Source of the DNA: an uncultured Prevotella sp.
GTDB taxonomy: Bacteria; Bacteroidota; Bacteroidia; Bacteroidales; Bacteroidaceae
DNA length: 57,878 nt
Reading direction: 5' to 3'
NCBI GenBank assembly: GCA_946402275.1
Contig: CAMIVY010000020.1
Location: 1-57,878 of the forward strand
Shown: positions 26,553 to 34,193 of the stretch, one piece after another
Layout of the letters: every line of letters starts with the position of its first letter
Position numbering within the stretch: position 1 is the first letter of the stretch
Made by a program: the position numbers and the translations under genes
Notes under the pieces: generated by a model
What the model saw: the letters and a program-made list of their open reading frames with translations, nothing else
What the model was told of the DNA's origin: nothing
Database searches by the model: none

Positions 26553-26612
26553 CGACGACATCGTGAAGGAGGGCTACATCGCCATCTGTGCCAAAAAATT
26601 CTTGATTTCTTT
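26553..26612 (+). pseudogene. Coding-like fragment after the repeat array
   Basis: Read from about 26557, the DNA gives ADFDDIVKEGYIAICAKKF, with codon use like neighbouring genes, then poly-T/C sequence and no recognisable continuation. There is no start codon at a sensible place. It is probably the edge of a deleted gene, making this intergenic gap a deletion scar. Identity unknown. Confidence 0.25.
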
Positions 26613-26632
26613 TTTCTTCTCTTCTTTTTTCG

Positions 26633-26640
26633 TACCTTTG
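26633..26640 (+). promoter_or_regulatory. -7 promoter element of the LOG gene, 8 bases from the ATG
   Basis: TACCTTTG, then eight bases, then ATG at 26649. The transcript would start almost at the start codon, so it is probably leaderless. Confidence 0.65.
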
Positions 26641-26648
26641 CCGTCACT

Positions 26649-27185
26649 ATGAAGATATGTATATTTTGTTCGGCTAACGGGCAGTTGGACCCCGACTTCT
26701 TCACCATGACGGAGGAGCTGGGGCGGTGGCTCGCCACAGAGGGCCATACGCTGGTGTATGGCGGTGTTAACAGTGGACTGATGGAGTGCGTGGCCCGTGC
26801 CGTGCATGAGGTGGGCGGAAGGACGGTGGGTGTGCTGCCGCAGATAGTGGTGAAGAGCGGACGCCTGTCGGACTATGTCGATACGGAGGTGCTGTGCGAC
26901 AACCTGAGCGACCGCAAGCAGCTGATGGCCGACAAGAGCGACGTGTTCATAGCATTGCCCGGCGGCATCGGCACCATCGACGAGGTGTTCACCATCGCTG
27001 CCGCGCATACCATCGGGTACCACGACAAGCGGGTGATTCTGTATAACATGAAGGGTTTCTGGGGCGATATGATTGCCCTGCTCGACCGCTTGCAGCAGCG
27101 GGGCATGGTGCGCGGCGAGTGGCGCGACTATATCGCCGTGGCCAACAGCCTGGATGATATCAAGGATTTGTTAGCGCAGGGCTAA
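26649..27185 (+). CDS. LOG family protein (cytokinin riboside phosphoribohydrolase-like)
   Basis: 178 residues, a Rossmann-fold LOG/TIGR00730 protein. The PGGIGTIDE motif near residue 100 and YGGVNSGLMECVARA near residue 35 form the active site. LOG enzymes release bases from nucleoside monophosphates; the bacterial role is often unknown. Older annotations as lysine decarboxylase are wrong for this family. Its last 15 bases overlap the end of the convergent ybeY. The -7 element stands only 8 bases upstream of the start. Confidence 0.9.
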   Translation: MKICIFCSANGQLDPDFFTMTEELGRWLATEGHTLVYGGVNSGLMECVARAVHEVGGRTVGVLPQIVVKSGRLSDYVDTEVLCDNLSDRKQLMADKSDVFIALPGGIGTIDEVFTIAAAHTIGYHDKRVILYNMKGFWGDMIALLDRLQQRGMVRGEWRDYIAVANSLDDIKDLLAQG

Positions 27186-27581
27186 AGCTCGGTTCTCGGC
27201 TGCCTCCATCAGTTCACGCTCACCTGGACCTTTGTCATTGATGCCGCAAAGGTGCAGGATGCCGTGGATGATGACGCGGTGCAGTTCTTCGTCATAATCT
27301 TTCCCGAACAGTTCGGCATTCGAGCGCACCGTGTCGAGCGAGATGACGAGGTCGCCGTTCAGCACATCGTCCTCGCAATAATCGAAGGTGATGATGTCGG
27401 TGTAATAGTCGTGACCGAGATACTCGCGGTTCACCTCCAGGATGTGCTCATCGTCACAGAACAGATAGCCCACCTCGCCAACCTTCTTGCCGTAGGTGTC
27501 GGCCACGCGGCGAATCCATGCCGTGGTCTCGCGCCGCTTTATCTTCGGGAACTTAACGTTTTCTGCTGAATAGGTAATCAT
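27171..27581 (-). CDS. ybeY: Endoribonuclease YbeY (rRNA maturation factor)
   Basis: 136 residues. YbeY is a metal-dependent RNase for 16S rRNA 3'-end maturation and ribosome quality control. The motif region reads IIHGILHLCGINDKGPGERELM: the first two metal-binding histidines (HGILH) are present, while the third position, often His in other phyla (GYDH), is Asp here (IND). This substitution is common in Bacteroidota members as I recall them. It starts an apparent ybeY-coaD-ruvB group in reverse order, with coaD ending 31 bases upstream of its ATG. Confidence 0.92.
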   Translation of the reverse strand: MITYSAENVKFPKIKRRETTAWIRRVADTYGKKVGEVGYLFCDDEHILEVNREYLGHDYYTDIITFDYCEDDVLNGDLVISLDTVRSNAELFGKDYDEELHRVIIHGILHLCGINDKGPGERELMEAAENRALALR

Positions 27582-27582
27582 A

Positions 27583-27610
27583 ATTACTCATTACTCATTA
27601 CTCATTACTA
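27583..27610. repeat. 7-bp simple repeat between coaD and ybeY
   Basis: Four copies of an ATTACTC-type unit fill the short gap between the coaD stop and the ybeY start. Confidence 0.7.
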
Positions 27611-27611
27611 A

Positions 27612-28076
27612 TTAATGTCTTCGTTTCGGCAGAAACGCACTGACGTCCATGCCGAAATGCTGCAGTTCGCGCACCATCGTGCTGCTGATGCTGCTATACT
27701 GCGGCTCGCAGTAGAGCAGGATGGTTTCGATACCTGCTATCTGACGGTTAATATCAGCCTGTTCACGCTCGTACTCAAAGTCCTTGACCGTGCGCACACC
27801 CTTCACGATGAAGTGTGCACCCTCTGCCTTGGCAAAATCGACCGCCAGCCCGTAATACGCCTTCACCGCGATGCGCGGCTCGTTGGCATACAGGTCGGCA
27901 ATGGCACGGATGCGCTCCTCGGCGCTGGGCATGCCGGGCTTGTGCACCTGGTCGCCCACCACGCCGATGACCAGCCGGTCGAACAGCGGCAGCGCTCTGG
28001 TCACGACAGAGTCATGACCCACCGTAAAGGGATTGAACGATCCAACGAATATGCCTACCCGAATATCATTTCTCAT
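27612..28076 (-). CDS. coaD: Phosphopantetheine adenylyltransferase
   Basis: 154 residues from the ATG at 28076 (MRNDIRVGIFVGSFNPFT). CoaD joins ATP and 4'-phosphopantetheine to dephospho-CoA. The nucleotidyltransferase motif is FTVGH and the C-terminal motif YSSISSTMVREL. In-frame ATGs at 28085, 28094 and 28103 would add up to nine residues (MKEMKGMKE) encoded by a TTTCATTC-type simple repeat; the one at 28103 overlaps the ruvB stop as TAATG. The shortest form fits the family start best, but translation coupled to ruvB from 28103 is possible. Confidence 0.92.
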   Translation of the reverse strand: MRNDIRVGIFVGSFNPFTVGHDSVVTRALPLFDRLVIGVVGDQVHKPGMPSAEERIRAIADLYANEPRIAVKAYYGLAVDFAKAEGAHFIVKGVRTVKDFEYEREQADINRQIAGIETILLYCEPQYSSISSTMVRELQHFGMDVSAFLPKRRH

Positions 28077-28102
28077 TTCTTTCATTCCTTTCATTTCTTT
28101 CA

Positions 28103-29137
28103 TTACTCGAAGAGGTTCGCCTCCATAATATTCCCGCTATACGGGTTGCGCCCGAAATGCTTATACGCCAGCTCCGTGACCATGCGGCCTCGCGGTGTGC
28201 GCTTGATGAAGCCCTCCATGATGAGGAACGGCTCATAGACCTCCTCCACCGTGCCGGCATCCTCGCCGATGGCAGTGGCGATGGTCGTGATGCCCACGGG
28301 TCCGCCACGGAACTTGTCGATGATGGTCAGCAGGATGCGGTTGTCTATTTCGTCCAGTCCGTACTGGTCGATGTTCAGTGCCGTCAGCGCTATCTTCGTG
28401 ATGCTGGTGTCAATGCGACCCGTACCCTTCACCTGAGCGAAGTCGCGCACTCGCCGCAACAGGGCATTGGCAATACGGGGCGTGCCACGCGAGCGGCGGG
28501 CTATCTCCAGCGACGCATCCGTCGTGATGGGCACGCGCAGGATGCTGGCCGACCGCTCTATAATCTTCTGCAGCGTCTCGGGGTCGTAGTACTGCAAGTG
28601 CATGTTAATGCCGAAACGGGCTCTGAGCGGTGCCGTCAGCAGACCGCTGCGGGTGGTGGCTCCCACCAGCGTGAACGGGTTTAGGTCTATCTGTATGCTA
28701 CGTGCCGACGGGCCTTTGTCTATCATGATGTCGATGCGATAGTCCTCCATCGCCGAGTAGAGATACTCCTCGACCACGGGCGACAGACGGTGAATCTCGT
28801 CGATAAACAGCACGTCGTTCTTCTCCAGCGATGTCAGGATGCCCGCTAGGTCGCCGGGCTTGTCGAGCACGGGACCGCTGGTAATCTTGAAGCCTACACC
28901 CAGCTCGTTGGCTATGATGTTAGACAGCGTCGTCTTTCCCAGTCCGGGAGGACCATGCAGCAATACGTGGTCAAGGGGTTCGCCACGATACTTGGCAGCC
29001 TCTACGAAAACTTCAAGGTTCTCCACCACCTGCTGCTGTCCGCTGAAATCATGGAAAGTCAGCGGGCGCAGGGCGTTCTCAAACTCCTTCTCGCTGGAGG
29101 AGAGCTGCTCTTGTCTGATGTCAAAATCTTCGTCCAT
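28103..29137 (-). CDS. ruvB: Holliday junction branch migration ATPase RuvB
   Basis: 344 residues from ATG 29137 ([12 protein letters not shown]). RuvB forms the hexameric motor on RuvA-bound Holliday junctions. Walker A is GPPGLGKTT, Walker B FIDEIHRL, and the sensor segment GATTRSGLL is followed by RARFGI. The C-terminal winged helix ends with [18 protein letters not shown] longer start at 29185 lies upstream of the -7 element (29155-29162) and is unlikely. Length is normal. Confidence 0.96.
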   Translation of the reverse strand: MDEDFDIRQEQLSSSEKEFENALRPLTFHDFSGQQQVVENLEVFVEAAKYRGEPLDHVLLHGPPGLGKTTLSNIIANELGVGFKITSGPVLDKPGDLAGILTSLEKNDVLFIDEIHRLSPVVEEYLYSAMEDYRIDIMIDKGPSARSIQIDLNPFTLVGATTRSGLLTAPLRARFGINMHLQYYDPETLQKIIERSASILRVPITTDASLEIARRSRGTPRIANALLRRVRDFAQVKGTGRIDTSITKIALTALNIDQYGLDEIDNRILLTIIDKFRGGPVGITTIATAIGEDAGTVEEVYEPFLIMEGFIKRTPRGRMVTELAYKHFGRNPYSGNIMEANLFE

Positions 29138-29154
29138 CTTTGTTGATTTGCCGA

Positions 29155-29162
29155 CAAAGGTA
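29155..29162 (-). promoter_or_regulatory. -7 promoter element of ruvB
   Basis: TACCTTTG on the minus strand, 17 bases before the ATG at 29137. No clear -33 TTTG is seen; AT-rich repeats lie upstream. Confidence 0.55.
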
Positions 29163-29175
29163 CGAAATAATTCAT

Positions 29176-29232
29176 AATTCATCATGCATAATTCATAATT
29201 AATTTATAATTCATCATGCATAATTCATAATT
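29176..29232. repeat. 25-bp direct repeat between ruvB and dusB
   Basis: Two identical copies (29176-29200 and 29208-29232) begin AATTCATCATGCATAATTCA. Each contains the palindrome ATGCAT. They sit between the divergent ruvB and dusB promoters, where -33 elements would be expected. Confidence 0.8.
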
Positions 29233-29237
29233 TTTGG

Positions 29238-29245
29238 TAACTTTG
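29238..29245 (+). promoter_or_regulatory. -7 promoter element of dusB, 8 bases from the ATG
   Basis: TAACTTTG, then eight bases, then ATG at 29254: probably a leaderless transcript. Confidence 0.6.
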
Positions 29246-29253
29246 CAATTGCT

Positions 29254-30264
29254 ATGAAGATAGGTAACAATGATTTAGGCGAGCGCCCCGTCTTTCTGGC
29301 TCCGATGGAGGACGTGACGGACATTGGCTTCCGACTGCTCTGCAAGCGGTTCGGTGCCTCGATGGTATATACCGAGTTTGTTAGTGCCGAGGCTTTGGTG
29401 CGCGATGTGAAGTCAACGGTCAGTAAGTTGAAGATTGCTGACGAGGAACGTCCCGTGGGCATTCAGATTTACGGACGTGACATCGAGGCGATGGTGGAAG
29501 CGGCAAAAATCGTGGAACAGGCCGGACCGGACGTGATAGACCTTAACTTCGGCTGTCCGGTGAAGAAGGTGGCAGGAAAGGGAGCTGGTGCCGGTATGCT
29601 GCAGAACATCATGCTACCCGACGGCAGCATCAACCCCGATGCCAAGCTGCTAGAGATTACCCGCAAGGTGGTCGATGCCGTCAGAGTGCCTGTGACCGCC
29701 AAGACGCGTCTGGGCTGGAACCACGAACAGCTCTGCATCACCTCGCTGGCCGAACAGTTGCAGGACTGCGGTATCCAGGCATTGACCATTCACGGACGAA
29801 CCCGAAGCCAGATGTACACGGGTGAGGCCGACTGGACGCTGATAGGTGAAGTCAAAAGGAATCCTCGCATCCATATACCCATCATCGGCAATGGCGACAT
29901 CAAGTCGCTCAGCGATGCCGACCGTGCCTTTGACACTTACGGCGTTGATGCCGTCATGATTGGCCGTGCCACCTTCGGCTGCCCCTGGATTTTCAGTCGA
30001 CAGGAGCTTACTTTGGATGAGAAGATTGATGTCTTGGAAGAACAGTTGCGCATCAACATCGAACGGTGCGATACGGAGGAAATACGCAAAAGCAAAAAAT
30101 CTGCCGAACTCTGTGGCATCCTGCATACCCGCCGCCACCTGGCAGCTTCACCGGTATTCAAGGGTATTCCCAATTTCCGCGAGACCCGCATCAAGATGCT
30201 TCGGGCAGAAAAGGCCGACGAACTGCTGGCAATTCTCGAGCATTGCCGCGAGACACTGAAATAA
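29254..30264 (+). CDS. dusB: tRNA-dihydrouridine synthase
   Basis: 336 residues. An FMN enzyme reducing uridines in tRNA D-loops. The TIM-barrel start is LAPMEDVTDIGFR, the catalytic cysteine lies in NFGCPVKKVAGKGAGAGM, and the FMN phosphate site includes GNGDI and IGRATFGCPW. The C-terminal helical domain (ELCGILHTRRHLA) is as in DusB. It is divergent from ruvB and ends at a strong terminator. Confidence 0.92.
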   Translation: MKIGNNDLGERPVFLAPMEDVTDIGFRLLCKRFGASMVYTEFVSAEALVRDVKSTVSKLKIADEERPVGIQIYGRDIEAMVEAAKIVEQAGPDVIDLNFGCPVKKVAGKGAGAGMLQNIMLPDGSINPDAKLLEITRKVVDAVRVPVTAKTRLGWNHEQLCITSLAEQLQDCGIQALTIHGRTRSQMYTGEADWTLIGEVKRNPRIHIPIIGNGDIKSLSDADRAFDTYGVDAVMIGRATFGCPWIFSRQELTLDEKIDVLEEQLRINIERCDTEEIRKSKKSAELCGILHTRRHLAASPVFKGIPNFRETRIKMLRAEKADELLAILEHCRETLK

Positions 30265-30268
30265 AAGA

Positions 30269-30293
30269 AGGCTTGCCAAACGGAGGCAAGCCT
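30269..30293. terminator. Bidirectional terminator between dusB and the pectinesterase gene
   Basis: AGGCTTGCC (30269-30277) and GGCAAGCCT (30285-30293), 9-bp stem and 7-base loop; TTTCTC follows on the plus strand and TCTTTTATTT on the minus strand. Confidence 0.88.
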
Positions 30294-30318
30294 TTCTCTT
30301 ATCAACAAACTTTTACCA

Positions 30319-33300
30319 TTATTTGACCATTACCTTGCGGATAGTGCCATCACTCATACGGATAATGTTCAACCCGCGCCGGGGACCACTGACCTGACAA
30401 CCGTCAAGGGTATAGAACTTTGAACCTTGAACTTTAAAATTTGAACTTTGAACAATGCCAGTGGCAGTATTTGCACTCGCCTTCTGACTCAGTCCGCCGT
30501 TCTCGTTGACGGCCTGTACCTGCCAGGTGTCTCCCTCAGTATAGCCTTCGAAGGTAGTCTCCTTGGTGAAACCGGCCACCTCGCCATTCTTGGTTATTAC
30601 GTAGCAGATGGCATAAGGCACAGCCTCCCAGGTCAGTTTGCCGTCGACACCCTTCACAACAGGAGCGTCACAAGCCTCGCATAGCAGGTCAGGCTGCCAG
30701 TTGTCATCGCCGCCCATCACATTCTTCAGCGTGTACTGAGCAGCCTCCTCGGCGGTCAGCGTGTTCTTGACGCCATATTTCTCCACCTTCTCGTTGCCAT
30801 TCATATAGTAGTAGTATGACTCGCGCTGGCTCAGGTCAACAGGATTGCCATCTTTGTCAACAGTATTGTACTCAGCCCAGAGTGCAGGCAGACCACCCAT
30901 CGTGTTGTACCAGCCCTTGGCAGGGATATTGATATAGGTCTGCAAGTTGATGAAAACGGTCTTTGGTTGGTTGTGCCAAGGACGGCCCAGCCATACATCG
31001 GTAACATTGACACCGGGACGAGCACGCAGCACATTGTTCTGGAACACATAGCCCCACTTCACATCGGCAGCATGGCTTGGAGCTACGATGTAGCCACCAC
31101 TGGGACGGTTAATCTCAAGGGTGTCGCCGTCCAAATAGACGTTGCCCGAGTTGTAGATGAAATCCACTGCACCCTCAATGAGCGAGTTCTTGATGTAGTG
31201 GCGGTTGTTCGAGGTAGAAGTGGTAATCCACGTATCTTGATAGGAGAGCAGAGCCACGTTGTTCAGTACCACACGGTCGGCCACCGTATTCAGTGCGAGG
31301 GCCTGTGGACCTGCCTGCTTTTCATGACCATACGAGTTCTCGAGTGTGATGTTCTCAAAGAAAGTATTGGCACCCTTTACCACAACGGTAGCACCGGGAT
31401 CTACGCTATAGGCATTCTCGCCACCGCAAAGACGGTTGTCCATCACGACGGTCTTGTCGCGGTCCTGACCGATAATATGCAAGTAAGGCTTCTTTGCGGG
31501 AATGTCTATGTGCTCCTGATATTGTCCGTTCTTCACGAAGATGAGCCATGGCGTGCCTCGTCCTTCAGGAGCAGCGTCAATGGCTTCCTGCAGTGTCTTA
31601 TAGTCACCTGAGCCATCGCTTGCAACCACGGCATCGTAGAGGCGGGCCTCAGGCTGCTTGCGCTCCATGGTAGTAAAGGTAATCTCTGTCTTCGCAACGG
31701 CATTGCCGCCACGGCTGACGAGCACGCCCTCAGGCATGATGAAGGTATATTGAGTAGCATACTTCAAACCGCCGTACTTGAAGACGGCGCTCTTGCCGCT
31801 GATGATGGGAGCTATCTCCTCACCGTTGAGTGAGGCAGTGCCCGTGCCAGCCTTCACTTTGTTGTCGAAGGTCAGGATGACGGAACCATTGGCACTGACA
31901 CCAGTAGCTCCCTGTTCTGGATTGCTTGACACGAGGGTAGCCTGCTCGCTGGCAGCACCGGTAGCATCGGCCAATACGAAAATCTCCGCAATTGAGGTAC
32001 CATCGTAGTCGCTCGTCACACCCACCTTCTCAGAAGTACGGTCGGGCATCCAACGAATCCATACACGCTCCTGGTTGTTGGCCTCTGCGGGCAGGGCAAA
32101 TTCCTTGGGACCGTCCCAACCACGTGCAGGAGGGTTGAACGTACCAATCTTTGTGAAGTTGGTGCCGTCGATGGAGTATTCCACGTTATTCACGCTGTAC
32201 GTGTTGTAGTCATCGCCGATACATGACGAGATAATCAGGTTCTCATAGCCTTTCGACGAGAAGGAGATTTCAAAATACCATTCCTCAGAGAGATATTTCC
32301 AAATGCGGGCAGCATACTTGCCGTTTTCTTGACCATTGTTGATGCCACGGGTCAGCCAGCCGTTGGTCGTGCCGTCGGCCTGGCGCAGTGACAGCATGCC
32401 GGCATTCTCCGAATCGGCCTTATAGTCGGCCACGCGGTCCTTGGCAGGCTGATCGTTATAAAGGTCCCAACCCACAATGTAGTCGGTTGCCGAGAAGTTG
32501 GCCGTCAGGTTCTTCTCTCCGTCCATTTTGACGGTACGCTCAGCCTCTGTGGTGTTGTCTTCCCAGCCCATGAAGGTCAGAATGCGGTTGTTCAGGGCGG
32601 TCAGCTTGACCTCCGTGCCCTCTTCATAATAGTGCGTGCCATCCACATAGTTGCCAGTAGGTAGCAGTTGCACTAAGTTTTCGTTAGCACCACCTACTCG
32701 CGTTAGGTTCAGGGCATAGACATTGGCCTTGGTGTAAGTGGCAATCAGCGATGTGTTGGCCTTAATCACAAAGGTGTATGTCTTCTTGTCAGAAACGATA
32801 TTGCCTTCAGCATCAGCCCATCCGGCAAAATGATAGCCAAAGTTCTCGGTGGCAGTGACCGTGATGGTGGTACCCTCGTCAAACTCGTTGCCGGCGGGAT
32901 TACTCGAAACCTTACCAGCACCCTCCATGCCCAACTTCACGCTCAGGCTGCAGGTGGGCACGGTCTCCAAAGTTCCTGCCACGTCACCGCTAATGATGAC
33001 ATCGCTGAAGGCATACTGCTTGTTGGTGGCCAGATTGTAGATGTAAATCTTGGCGTAGAAAATATCGTCGGTAGTAGGTATGTTACTCAGGTCGAACTCG
33101 TGATAAGACACATAGGGATCTTCTTTAGCCAGCTGAGGTGTGATGCCTTCGCCTACCTTTGTCAATTGGCTGCCGCTGACGACTACTACGTCGAACTTGC
33201 CACCGTTGGTGCCCACACGGCAGGCGTTGAATGAGAGTTTCTTCGGCGCAAAGGTCAGAGATTTCTTGGGTTTCAGTGTAAAAACGACGGCACTGGCGTC

Positions 33301-34173
33301 ATCATCGGCAGCACCAGCATCAGTGGGCTGGAACTGCAGTCGGCTGACACTGCCATCAGTGCGCAGGCCGGCAGGGACCAGCTTGTCACCCCAAGATAGT
33401 TCGGCTACAGAGAACAGACCGTCCTTCGACGGTGTGGCTGCCGTAGCGAAATCAGCTGACTTCAGCTCCCATGTGGCTGTGAATCCGGCTTCGTTGACGG
33501 TCACGGAACCTCCAGCCTCCTCAGCCACGATGCTGATTTCGTTCATGCGCCACTGAGCGGTTTCACCATTAGGGGCTATCAGTCGTACGATGACCTGCTC
33601 CTTGTTGTTGGCCGACAGGCTGACGGTGTTGGTTTTGTATGTCCACCAGGTGGCTCCGCTGACGTAGCCGCCGGCGTCGCTCCATGTCTGTCCACCATCG
33701 GTGCTGACCACCATCTCCATAGAGCGCTCTTTGTTGTCGCCGCAGGTGTAGGCAAATGTGAACTGCACGTTCTTATAGCCTTTGGTGGGGAAACCGATTT
33801 CGAAGTACTGGTTGTGCTGCGAGGCATCGGTATAGTCGGTGATGTTGTTAGGGTCCATGTCTTGATAGAGTGACATGATTTTGGCATCGTAGTTTTCCTG
33901 GATACCCCAGAAGCGGGTTCCTTTGGCCGACACATAGTAGTCATTTTGGTTACCATTAAACTCATTGGGCAGAATGCGTGGCAGTGTGCCGAAACCATTC
34001 CATCCAATTGCTGCCCAAGCATCGGTGCTGGGTGTGTAGACATTATCGGTCACGGTATAGCCCGTGTCGAATGTCCACTTTGCCAGTTGCGTGGCATTCT
34101 GGGCAGCAGCTGTCAGAGGCAGCAGCCCGAGAAGCGCAACAAGCAGTCTCGTAAAGAAAGTTTTGTTTTGCAT
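30319..34173 (-). CDS. Large secreted pectinesterase (CE8) with sorting tail
   Basis: 1284 residues with a signal peptide (ending LTAAAQ). The first 400 residues hold beta-sandwich domains. Near 415-560 are two InlB/Flg_new-type repeats (YHFAGWADAEGN, FMGWEDNT). Another beta domain and a SbsA-type Ig domain (LVSSNPEQGATGVSANGSV) follow. Residues about 880-1160 are the CE8 pectin methylesterase with GPQALALN, SYQDTW, GAVDFIYNSG and WLGRPWHN, so catalytic residues are intact. The end, FYTLDGCQVSGPRRGLNIIR plus a basic tail, resembles Prevotella type IX secretion signals. A simple repeat (SSNFKVQGSKF) links to this tail. It demethylates homogalacturonan. Confidence 0.92.
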   Translation of the reverse strand: MQNKTFFTRLLVALLGLLPLTAAAQNATQLAKWTFDTGYTVTDNVYTPSTDAWAAIGWNGFGTLPRILPNEFNGNQNDYYVSAKGTRFWGIQENYDAKIMSLYQDMDPNNITDYTDASQHNQYFEIGFPTKGYKNVQFTFAYTCGDNKERSMEMVVSTDGGQTWSDAGGYVSGATWWTYKTNTVSLSANNKEQVIVRLIAPNGETAQWRMNEISIVAEEAGGSVTVNEAGFTATWELKSADFATAATPSKDGLFSVAELSWGDKLVPAGLRTDGSVSRLQFQPTDAGAADDDASAVVFTLKPKKSLTFAPKKLSFNACRVGTNGGKFDVVVVSGSQLTKVGEGITPQLAKEDPYVSYHEFDLSNIPTTDDIFYAKIYIYNLATNKQYAFSDVIISGDVAGTLETVPTCSLSVKLGMEGAGKVSSNPAGNEFDEGTTITVTATENFGYHFAGWADAEGNIVSDKKTYTFVIKANTSLIATYTKANVYALNLTRVGGANENLVQLLPTGNYVDGTHYYEEGTEVKLTALNNRILTFMGWEDNTTEAERTVKMDGEKNLTANFSATDYIVGWDLYNDQPAKDRVADYKADSENAGMLSLRQADGTTNGWLTRGINNGQENGKYAARIWKYLSEEWYFEISFSSKGYENLIISSCIGDDYNTYSVNNVEYSIDGTNFTKIGTFNPPARGWDGPKEFALPAEANNQERVWIRWMPDRTSEKVGVTSDYDGTSIAEIFVLADATGAASEQATLVSSNPEQGATGVSANGSVILTFDNKVKAGTGTASLNGEEIAPIISGKSAVFKYGGLKYATQYTFIMPEGVLVSRGGNAVAKTEITFTTMERKQPEARLYDAVVASDGSGDYKTLQEAIDAAPEGRGTPWLIFVKNGQYQEHIDIPAKKPYLHIIGQDRDKTVVMDNRLCGGENAYSVDPGATVVVKGANTFFENITLENSYGHEKQAGPQALALNTVADRVVLNNVALLSYQDTWITTSTSNNRHYIKNSLIEGAVDFIYNSGNVYLDGDTLEINRPSGGYIVAPSHAADVKWGYVFQNNVLRARPGVNVTDVWLGRPWHNQPKTVFINLQTYINIPAKGWYNTMGGLPALWAEYNTVDKDGNPVDLSQRESYYYYMNGNEKVEKYGVKNTLTAEEAAQYTLKNVMGGDDNWQPDLLCEACDAPVVKGVDGKLTWEAVPYAICYVITKNGEVAGFTKETTFEGYTEGDTWQVQAVNENGGLSQKASANTATGIVQSSNFKVQGSKFYTLDGCQVSGPRRGLNIIRMSDGTIRKVMVK
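30415..30453. repeat. Simple repeat in the pectinesterase linker
   Basis: TTGAACTTTGAA-type units on the plus strand; coding strand reads QSSNFKVQGSKFY, just before the C-terminal sorting segment. Confidence 0.6.
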
Positions 34174-34193
34174 AATGATAGTAGTTATTGTTA

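Noticed and set aside
26649..27185. Lysine decarboxylase
   Set aside because: PGGIGTIDE and the small size identify a LOG protein; the old label is a misannotation.
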